Below, in pieces: positions 56,047 through 64,000 of a stretch of 64,000 bases of DNA. Every line of letters begins with the position of its first letter. Position 1 is the first letter of the stretch. The position numbers and the translations under genes are program-made. A model generated the notes under the pieces. It was not told the origin of the DNA and searched no databases. It saw nothing but the letters and a program-made list of their open reading frames with translations. The stretch comes from Echinometra lucunter (Eukaryota > Echinodermata > Echinoidea > Camarodonta > Echinometridae). Location: positions 2,634,340 through 2,698,339 of the forward strand of contig CM057165.1 in the NCBI GenBank assembly GCA_029962745.1, written 5' to 3'.

Positions 56047-56808
56047 CTACGTCGGAACTGTATAGAAACCCGGTTTTTCGGATGTGTCACGGACATCTTT
56101 AGGAGGGTCGGTGGCAGAACTTTCCCGAGTTTGGAGAGAGTTCCCATTCTTTGTGCTGTGGTTCTTGCAACAGAAACATTTATTGTTGGAACGTAGCCCA
56201 CTGAGCAGATTACGAAATTCGGTTAACCGAGTCCAATAAATGTTCGAATTTATTATTCCGTTTAGCCCTACGAGGGCGAATGATAAATCTGACAAGAAAC
56301 TAAACCAGAAAAAGGCTTCAAAAGTCGATAGGTTGACCACCCAGTCTAATCGCACGTATGTAATAAAGAAAGTAAAACTCACAGGGAACAATCCCACGAC
56401 ATTTGTCCCCACTACAAGTGCGAACGTAATGAGCACTTTCTTATTTTGCTTTACGTGCTGTTCTAGCATACGGCCTGATATCCCTGCCTTACGCGCCGCG
56501 CCTGCGATTGTCTGGTAAACGGCAGCATAGCAAATAACGCAAAGGCCATGTGATGCATAAGTCGCAGAGGGTATAATGAGGTTTTCGACGCGTGAACTCA
56601 CGTTGACTTTTTTGATGATGAGGAAAGCACTGATCGGTATAGCCCAAATGAGGAAACAGGCGGCGATACAGCGAAGTGGGGTGGCGAGTTTACGCTTGTT
56701 GAATGGGTCAAACCGGATGACAATGTAGCGATAAACAGCCACAGATAAAGTGCTGAATATTTCGATTATGAGCGATGCTCGCATTACCACGTACACCTCC
56801 GCTGACGC
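56047..56808 (-). CDS. Rhodopsin-class GPCR gene C, exon 2 (TM3-TM7)
   Basis: Residues 71-323 after a TTTCAG acceptor (first residues ASAEVYVV), phase 0 as in genes A and B. TM3 ends AVYRYIVIRFDPFNKRK, again Tyr in place of the acidic residue. TM6 has lost Cys and Trp of CWxP (GLFP, P212). TM7 reads N257-S-N-I-Y261 instead of NPxxY. C-tail CFCC may be palmitoylated; the end is FYTVPT, comparable to SYSVAT. About half of the residues differ from gene A by eye, so it is an older paralogue. The frame is intact. Altered TM6 and TM7 switches suggest unusual coupling or a receptor losing signalling; that is inference. Confidence 0.85.
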   Translation of the reverse strand, partial: ASAEVYVVMRASLIIEIFSTLSVAVYRYIVIRFDPFNKRKLATPLRCIAACFLIWAIPISAFLIIKKVNVSSRVENLIIPSATYASHGLCVICYAAVYQTIAGAARKAGISGRMLEQHVKQNKKVLITFALVVGTNVVGLFPVSFTFFITYVRLDWVVNLSTFEAFFWFSFLSDLSFALVGLNGIINSNIYWTRLTEFRNLLSGLRSNNKCFCCKNHSTKNGNSLQTRESSATDPPKDVRDTSEKPGFYTVPT

Positions 56809-56989
56809 CTGAAACGATAGAACAAAATAATATTCGTCCTTCATTTTACTTGTATTATATAGACCTAAAAGTATATAAGTCAGATGGGCGAAAATTTGTA
56901 TCATATGAGTGGTATCTGATGAAAGAACGGGTTAGGCTTTACAAATATGTATTAGTTATTAATCATAATTGTGATTAAGATATGAATAA

Positions 56990-58480
56990 ACATCGATACA
57001 TCTCGGGTTTTTTTTTCTGGGACACACTGTATAATTTCGGTATACGTGATAAGACGTCCTTCAATACCTTCACAATGTCGTTAATGTATATTAAGAATAA
57101 CAGGGGCCCTAATATTGACCCTTGGGGTACACGTTGGTTAATAGAAAGTGGATTCGAATGGTATTGTCTGATTATAACATGTTGTTTTATATTTGTTAAA
57201 ATTGATTTCAACCAAGAAAATGCATTATCGAACAAACCTATTAACCGTAGTTTACCTATCATTATTGATGGATCTACTGTGTCAAATGCATGCCTCATGT
57301 CTATAAAGACAGCACCCATTATCAAGCCAGCATCGATGGCATGTAGCCATACCTCAGTTAGTGCACCAAGTGCTGAGGTTGTCGAGAGATAGGGTCTGAA
57401 TCCAAACTGTACTTCTGTTTTAACATCATTTAGAATTAGAAAATCGTAAAGTTGGTTGTGAACAATTCTTTCTAAACTTTTAGCTGGCAGTATTGACCAA
57501 TTACACCTCCGGTTTATGTATTTGGCCCTCTATCGGCGACGCCATTGCTGCGGTGGGCAAGCGCGCTGACCGCTATTGACAAAATGAATGTAGATATGAG
57601 ATATGCCCTGATATTGTTCCATTTACTTTATTCTAGATCAATAAAATAAAGCATGGATACATGGGTAGATGAGGTAAGACAATGGCCATATGAAGGTATG
57701 ATGTATTTTTGTACTTTCGATGGTTTTTCAACTTAGTTTTGTCAGTAAAAGTTCGATTGCAGCATAGAAGCCGTAGTAAACGGGAGCCCTCAATCTTACC
57801 CTGTTTACAAAGTCATGTTTTCACTCATTAAATTTTACGTCAAAGTACATAATGATAATGTGTCTTGACTTCAAAGTCCTTTCTGTTGATGTTTTTACCC
57901 ACTGGCGACGAATTCCTTCACATTGCTTACGGAAACCTGTGTAGGGAGTACGGCTTCTCACACAAACAGGCTTCATGAATCACAAGTGAGTGAATTTCGC
58001 ACTCAGTTAGCTTCCAATTTTAAACTTTCTTCAATTCTTGTGGCAGTTGAGCACCGCACAGCTGCGACCTGAACTTCCTTGATTTCTCATTGCAAATATT
58101 AAAAGAAATCTACATATATTGGTCAAAATAAGACAAAAAAAAAAATAAATAAACGAATGTACATAACGCGCTACTGACTTGTGTACTATAAAAGTTGGAG
58201 CGCCCACCGCAGTATGTCGAACTGTGTCGAACAGTCTGCTGCCCTCTTGCGTTGTGGGATTGGTCTATAGATATCGGGTGGTAATTATGTCATGGAATTT
58301 ACATCTGTTTTCTTAAATACCGCAGTGTGTTTTCATTCGTCAGAGAATTTACCTGTACTGAATGATAAAATAATCCATTCGCTTAAGCAGTTTTGTACTT
58401 ATTTCATCTACTCCGCTCGATTTTGAGATACCTAAATTCAAGATTTATTTCCGAACACATTCACCATCAAATAGGGCAAA
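56990..58480 (-). mobile_element. LINE reverse-transcriptase relic, split by MITE
   Basis: On the minus strand, right part: KSSGVDEISTKLLK then, after decay, NYHPISI. Left part resumes as LPAKSLERIVHNQLYDFL, QFGFRPYLSTTSAL, GAVFIDMRHAFDTVD (RT motif A), RVPQGSILGPLLFLIYIND, and breaks off before the YxDD motif. A TATT/TATA-flanked MITE sits exactly in PISI-LPA. Non-LTR retrotransposon, degenerate. Confidence 0.8.
57495..58265 (-). mobile_element. GACCAAT-ended MITE with THAP remnant, copy 5
   Basis: 771 bp, inverted relative to copy 2 at 21,565 and similar along its length. Flanks TATT (57,491-57,494) and TATA (58,266-58,269). The LINE frame needs four bases (TATA) to be duplicated for NYHPISILPAKS to be continuous. 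Confidence 0.82.
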
Positions 58481-58699
58481 CTGAAAAGGCTTAGAAGTAG
58501 TAACTGAAATATTAAGAGAATTGTTAGTTTTGGTACTGAGTTATTTTGATATTTTGATAAGAAAATCATTAAAGGCTTTGGACATACTGTCATCATCCTA
58601 GTATGTCTTACCATTAACATGTATAGCATGCACACTTAGAATTAAAGATTCAGTTTTGCGCCCTAAATGCAAGACTGGCAGCACCTTTTTGGGTGTAAT

Positions 58700-58975
58700 C
58701 TTGCACTCTACATGAAAAAGGTGCAAAGATGCTCCGTTTTGTACTTGTTTGCACCGGAAAATGCCCGTCTGCACCCTTAAAGGTGCAACTTTGAACCTTT
58801 AAGGGTGCAGAAATTTTTGCATTCAAAAGGGTGCAAATTTGCACCTTCCCTAAAGGGTACAACTCTGCACCCAAAGGGTGCAAAATGCTTCTTAGGGTGC
58901 AAATTATTTTGTACCCATAAAGGCTCTCCCAGTGTTTCATTTGAAGGGTGCAAAATTGAACCTTTTTCCTAGAGT
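58700..58975. repeat. GGGTGCAAA inverted/direct repeat element
   Basis: About ten copies of AAGGGTGCA or its complement TGCACCCTT in 270 bp. Ends CACTCTACATGAAAAAGG and, inverted, CACTCTAGGAAAAAGG. Probably a MITE. No coding. Confidence 0.6.
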
Positions 58976-59685
58976 GTGTGTGGGAGTGCTACACGCAGCT
59001 TATGCATGAATGAGCGTATATGCATTTCCACATGCTTTTATAACCATTGAATAAGACCTCTCAGTTCTCACAGATATCAAGCTGACAATAACAAATTACT
59101 TGAATTTAAGTACTAACGGTATAATTATTCTTGCTTTATACATTTCTCATACACTTCGAGTGGAAATCTGATAGATTAATGGGCATATATACAATAAACT
59201 TCTTGGAATAACCTAAGTTTATCAATGATTGAGGTTCGGTTTCCTTAAGACCCGCAGTTAATTTCAAGTGATTTTAAAGTAAATTTGATACTTTTGATAG
59301 TTCATTAAATACAATTTGTCTCGTATCAGACATGATTATAAATCTGAAGGATGAAATTTTATTTGGAAAAGGCTCTTTAAAGTTTCCTTAATCTCTATAT
59401 TTTTCAAGATAATGTTCTGAATTTTTCTCTAGATTTTCACTCCTAAAAAAAAGAGAACTACGACGATCCGATTGCCATTGTGCATTGCTGCTAAAGTTCC
59501 GGAGCACCTCCTTTAATTCAGAGTTGTGAATAATGTGATAGCAAAAGTTGGGAAGAAATAGCAGATGAGATGCATAATCGCTTTAATACTGCTTTATTGT
59601 GAATGTTAGTAATTAATGCTGAAACATAGTCTTGTTTGATGGAATTCTACTTCTAACCTGCTAACTGGAGGAAGTCATGACTAAC

Positions 59686-59895
59686 AGGTCGGAATGCTAA
59701 ATGGAACTTTAGCCTCGTGATGCTGATGAGGGAAGAAGCTACACAGTCAATCAAAGCTATGTTGAAGGTGAAGATGTTCTGGGTCTTCCTCAGCTTCGTG
59801 CTAACGATGATGACGACCATTGTGGCGAAGTTCAGCACCACACTTAGGCAGTGTACAGCTGGAGTGACCATAAGCACCATAATTCTATGATACAT
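59686..59895 (-). CDS. Rhodopsin-class GPCR gene C, exon 1 (TM1-TM2)
   Basis: 70 residues. TM1 with Asn in VVLNFAT, loop STKLRKTQNIF, TM2 NIALIDCV (Asp kept, LAD changed to LID), ending LAFRP. The donor is GTTAGT, weaker than GTAAGT, chosen because it aligns with the exon end of genes A and B (FRG); a GT at GGTTAG further on would add residues. The frame stays open upstream of the first ATG, so an extra upstream exon is possible. Confidence 0.8.
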
Positions 59896-61180
59896 GACGA
59901 ATACTTGGCCTCGCCCGAATTTGGAGTAGAAGATGAGGTAGTGAAAGCTGGCAGTGCTTAATTTTATTCCTTTCTTACTGGATCTCGCTTAAACGATATT
60001 AGTTACCGGTTAGACTTTTAAATGGGTGGTTTCTCTTATTTTCTCCTTCTTTTACTGTCAGACTTCTATATGATGAATAGCAGAGAGGATGGAAATAATG
60101 CTTAGATGAAAACAACGACTACCAAAATGAAAGGAGAGCCTAAAATTGCAGATGAGAGAGACATAACAGAGATGCCTGTGCGACACGTTGTTTGAATATG
60201 AAATTCACCGTAAAAGTGCTATAGCTTTTTACGCGTAAAAGCCTTTTTCTTATTATCTACATCTTCTTCATCTCGATGAACTTGTTTTCAACTAGCCTAT
60301 TGGATTTTTTCCTGCGGAAAGAAACAATACGTACATTAAACGCTATATATGAATTTCATTCATTATGGAGTCCTTTTATGACGCGCTCTAGTATCTATTA
60401 TATATCTACTTTACATTTTGTTTCCATCTGAACTCAGCTTCAAAAAGCTCCTTTGTATATACTCTCGATACTTTCAAAAGGCATGCAAAATGATGAAGGG
60501 TCATCGCAGGAATTACTTCAGCTTTACATTTAAAGTAATATTCCCCACCCGTTCATACGATGATTTTATTCTTTTTTTTTTCAATTACTGAGAGGGATTG
60601 AATGGACAATGACCTTAACTGGAAATAGCTTTAAAAGGACTTGGGAGAAAGCCACGCAGTACAAAGCACAACATCGAATGTGGTTGTAAAGCAACAGGTT
60701 CCTCGTTTCCTTTGATTTCTTGAGCAGTGGCATTTCTAATAAAGGAATCATCCTCCGTCCATTCACAGTAATTCTTTTCTCTCCCTTAATCTCTCTCTCT
60801 CTCTCTTTATTTGTTTTACAATTTAATTTCGTATTTTTTGCCAGCGAACAATTATAAGGATGGAAATCGGAATTGATTTCGTCTTTGTGTGTGTGCGTGT
60901 GTGTTTTTTTATATGAATTTTCTTCCATCTTGAAAATATTAGTAAAGGTAAAATTATAATACGCTAGTTTTTTCTCAAATTAGAATTGGAGAGTTTCTTT
61001 CTTGTTTCCTGGTAAATAACCATGCACTCTATTTCTATTTACCTCATTTGAACATTAAAGCTTTGTACTTCAACAACTGATTAATTCTTCCTCACCAAAC
61101 TGGATCGCACTTTGCTGATAGGTACGTGTTCCGTCCCACAAACGGTAAATGAATAAATAAAATGAAATAAAATAAAATGA
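59896..61180. other. 5' flank of GPCR gene C
   Basis: No gene seen. A (TC)n run at 60,790-60,806 and a GTGTGT run at 60,884-60,905. Promoter elements cannot be assigned. Confidence 0.4.
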
Positions 61181-61181
<1 letters not shown>

Positions 61182-61250
<69 letters not shown>

Positions 61251-61545
61251 TACAATTCTTGTATAGCGCATATCACGTTATGATAATAATTATAACGTCT
61301 CTATGCGCTTCCAAAGGACTTGGATATTATTACCCCAGCTTTAGCCCGGCAGCCATTTACAGCGCGCAAGCATTTCAAGGAATGAATTCCTGCCAGGTAC
61401 CTATTCACCTCACCTGGGTTGAGTGCAGCACGATGTGGATGAATTTCTTGCTGAAGAAAATTAATGCCATGGCTGGGATTCGAACCCACGACCCTCTGCT
61501 TGAAAGAAGAGAGTCAGAACCACCAGACCACGACGCTTCCTTTAA
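61182..61545 (-). mobile_element. tRNA-derived SINE with (ATT)n tail
   Basis: Minus strand: a tRNA-Glu(UUC)-like head at about 61,466-61,540 (TGGTCTGGTGGTT, loop with TTC anticodon, GTGGGTTCGAATCCCAG), a body of about 200 bp ending TATGCGCTATACAAG-like sequence, then an (ATT)n tail at 61,182-61,250. The order head-body-simple tail is standard for SINEs. Confidence 0.7.
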
Positions 61546-61608
61546 TTAGGTCGAATTAATGATATTTCTAGTAAGTGTGAATATACAGTTTCCTATCTTT
61601 GGTCCTAT

Positions 61609-61808
61609 GGTGACATGACATTTGCTCCTGTCTTCTCCGAAGATATAGGGTTACGGTTAGGATTGTGATAGGGGTTTTGGTTCAGAATAATGTGAGGATA
61701 AGGATTATGGTTAGTGTTAGGTTTAGGGTTAGGTTTCATCTTTTGCTTAACTCGCAGATTTTGCATAGGCCTGCGAGCAATTGTCGCAGCAGCAAATGTC
61801 ATGGAATC
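61609..61808. mobile_element. Small TU-like foldback relic (200 bp)
   Basis: Perfect 8-bp duplication GGTCCTAT (61,601-61,608 and 61,809-61,816). Left end GGTGACATGACATTTGCTCC; right end inverted GATTCCATGACATTTGCTGC. These are the two end types of foldback 1. Only one or two 15-bp-like units remain; the middle is TTAGGGTTAGG-like sequence. Confidence 0.75.
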
Positions 61809-61816
61809 GGTCCTAT

Positions 61817-62985
61817 ATCATCCGCTCACGCAGACACCCACACGCACAAAACACGCCCACCGAGCATTCACATCTCTCTAATATTCATCTTAGCGGCCTA
61901 TGTACTATTTGCTCTTTATGGCTCTCTACGTCTACTGCCGTCGAAACGCAAAGAATAGGTAGGTCTGTGATTGCGAGACTTCATAACGGGCAGCCGACCG
62001 TTGTGCGGACCATATAGTCTCACCATCACAGACCTATTCTGTGCGTTGCGAGGAAATAACTGGAAAAAAAAGCAAAGGAAAGATGGGTCATGGTGAAATT
62101 AAAAAAATTGTGAAAGCAGTTCATCCCTGTACAAACATTTTTTTATTATTTCACAAGTGCACCTGTGCACCTTTGTGTTGACTGAACATGATTTTCATTT
62201 CGATTATTTTCGTAGTTCGAAATGTTTGTCATGAAACTCCCCGGATTCGTGGATTTCATATTTTTTTTTTAATACTGCACTGAATCAGGGACATATATCC
62301 AAAATTTGATCCTAAAAAAATATCTTAAAGTGATTACACAATGGTTAATTTTTTTTTATATGTATGATCGAGAATAGAATTCTAAGAACAATAACATTAC
62401 AAATTTGATGATTTTCAATCGAAATCAATGCATTTTGGCAAATTATTTGTGATTATTTGTGATTATTCAAGGGTTGACCTAAAAAAAATTGAGTATGAGG
62501 TATGACGTAGATAGATGTGGTTACCCAGCTTCGCGCATTGCAGTTGTGGCGTTTGCTAGACTGTACAATATGTATTAAACCTAATACCTTCCACACATTT
62601 TGCTAGAATTGCACGACAATTTAACCACAATGACGTCATTGTGGGTACCCAAATGAAACTGGGACACAGCTGAGGAGCCAAAAATAGGCTAAAATCTTAC
62701 CATATTTTGGGTTTTTCTTGGCAACACGACCTTTTTTTTAAACCCAGGTATATTTGGTAAAAGTTAACTACACTTAATTTGGGTGCATGTAAGGTATGAA
62801 TTGTGAGGTATACGCTTCATAAAAAGTTAGGAAGAATATCATAGTAAAAACGTCCACTCGAAAGGATTGCTTTTCAAATGCCCTCATATTGGAAATGAGA
62901 CAAGAAAAGCTGATAATTAAGGGGTAACATTCATGCAAGATTTATTTCTTTGTGCAGCGCAAGTACCTTTGGGGGAGAGTAATAC
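61817..62985. other. Non-coding stretch
   Basis: No gene seen. A short inverted pair around 61,953-62,045 (AGAATAGGTAGGTCTGTGAT and ATCACAGACCTATTCTG) suggests another small hairpin element of about 90 bp. Confidence 0.4.
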
Positions 62986-62988
62986 CCC

Positions 62989-63557
62989 TTCACAAAAACA
63001 TCCTCCTATTATCCGCATCATAATAATACGGATAATTTAATTTTAAAATGCATTCACAAACTCCAAAAATATAGTCCGCATCATCTACGACAGAAAAAAA
63101 TCCTCCAAAAGGAGGATAATTTTCATGGTAACTGCACACGCCCGGGCACACGCCCCTCCGATACACGATGCACGTCTACGTATGTTCTGGGCCCCGTCTT
63201 ACAAAGAGTTGCGATTGATTCAAATCGATCACAACTTTGAGATTGATCTCAACTATCTCTTAAGTACACAGTTGAGATCAATCTCAAAATTGCCATCGAT
63301 TTGGATTTGAATCAATCGCAACTCTGTGTAAGACGGGGCCAGTCTTAAGCTGCGTGCGGGGAAAGTCAGGACCTTTTGACCGCATTATGGCAGTAATGCG
63401 CATTATTTTGCGATTGCATTTACAAATTCGGAGGATCATTCAGATGCTGCTATCATGCGGATAATGCAGCATCGGAATAATGCGCATTATTCTGCTCCCT
63501 CTGAAATGTTATGACCAAGGTATCCTCCTCTCTTCCGCATTATTGAATTTGTGAAAT
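62989..63557. mobile_element. Possible MITE with TTCACAAA ends, nested insert
   Basis: Inverted ends CCTTCACAAAAAC and CATTTCACAAATTC. Repeated TCCGCAT(T/C)AT and TAATGCGCATTA motifs lie inside, and a separate palindromic MITE (63,190-63,340) is nested in it. The boundaries are tentative. Confidence 0.35.
63190..63340. mobile_element. 151-bp palindromic MITE (GGCCCCGTCTTAC ends)
   Basis: Arms GGCCCCGTCTTACA-AGAGTTGCGATTGATTCAAAT and inverse; inside, a second inverted pair GAGATTGATCTCAAC. It folds end to end. No clear target duplication. Confidence 0.8.
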
Positions 63558-64000
63558 GGGTGTAAGGGAGTGAATTTCTTATTCGATAATCTCCAAACCT
63601 CACATTTAGACACCTATGTTTAACTTATCTAACTCTCCCAGTTGCTTTGGAACAATTTTTCCCATCATGATCGCATGACCAGAACTCCAGTTTATCTTTA
63701 AATTGAATAAGATTTTTCCAGTAATGTAATAAACGAAATATCGTTTAAAAATGTATAAACATAATTATATTACTTGATTACAAATATTCCACAAACTGAC
63801 CTCTGAAAAGGCAAACTATCAAATCTAAATCTAACTAATAAATGTCATCAATGGTGCTACATCGTATTTACAATTAAAACACCCATCACTTCAAATGTAA
63901 TTGCTATTTGAATTTTTTAAGGTGCGCAGTGGCAGTCCAAATCATCCTAAATAAAAGCATGCTTTTTCAGTGACGACAATGTCAATGAATTCCTGAAAGC
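63558..64000. other. Non-coding AT-rich end of window
   Basis: Nothing recognisable. Confidence 0.4.

Larger units (their letters stand above)
56809..59685 (-). other. Intron of GPCR gene C
   Basis: About 2.9 kb. It holds a LINE reverse-transcriptase relic (56,990-58,480) interrupted by a THAP MITE (57,495-58,265), and a GGGTGCAAA inverted-repeat element (about 58,700-58,975). 58,980-59,685 shows nothing recognisable. Confidence 0.7.

Noticed and set aside
60581..60928. 115-residue minus-strand ORF
   Set aside because: Low-complexity (KTHTHTHK, KEREREIK) from GT and TC runs; no domain.

Overview
This is eukaryotic, AT-rich, intron-containing DNA with very dense transposable elements. It most likely comes from an echinoderm, probably a sea urchin. 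I infer this from two things: a tandem cluster of lineage-specific rhodopsin-type GPCR genes with two coding exons each, and foldback transposons whose inverted arms are built of 15-bp tandem repeats, the architecture described for sea-urchin TU elements. No species can be named from the sequence alone.

Layout. The window is built from a large tandem unit that starts at 1, again at about 17,806 and again at about 49,567. The same junction sequence (CGCTACGAAATATTGG) precedes the second and third starts. Unit 1 (1-17,805) holds GPCR gene A (exons 12,002-11,790 and 8,612-7,842, minus strand) and a GPCR exon-1 pseudogene near 15,000. Unit 2 (17,806-49,566) holds GPCR gene B (exons 42,030-41,818 and 35,811-35,040) and the same pseudo-exon near 46,760. 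It also holds an extra copy of exon 2 at 26,460-25,690 that has no exon 1. Unit 3 (49,567 to about 55,945) is colinear with the start of unit 2 and then gives way to a divergent GPCR gene C (exons 59,895-59,686 and 56,808-56,047). All GPCRs are on the minus strand and share an intron between TM2 and TM3.

Assembly. A 500-N gap at 31,419-31,918 is flanked by two near-identical copies of the same 8.85 kb (22,573-31,418 and 31,919-40,773). Small indels pile up next to the gap on both sides. The simplest reading is two overlapping contig ends that were not merged, so the exon-2 copy at 25,690 and gene B are probably one gene.

Mobile elements. Because the units are paralogous, several insertions have visible empty sites. 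(1) A TU-like foldback element (2,897-3,863) is in unit 1 only. A second, with a diverged 15-bp monomer, sits inside a Penelope-like retroelement (51,879-53,546), and a third, 200-bp relic is at 61,609-61,808. (2) A family of THAP-fragment-bearing non-autonomous DNA transposons has GACCAAT ends and a 4-bp TATA target duplication. (3) Other members are a nearly perfect 269-bp palindrome, TTAA-flanked MITEs, a 1.8-kb long-TIR element, a LINE fragment with a 13-bp target duplication, a 1.7-kb TIR element filled with a 157-bp satellite, and a tRNA-Arg(UCU)-containing SINE-like family present five times. Apart from the GPCR exons I see no convincing host protein-coding gene. Most long open frames in the window lie in microsatellites or minisatellites.
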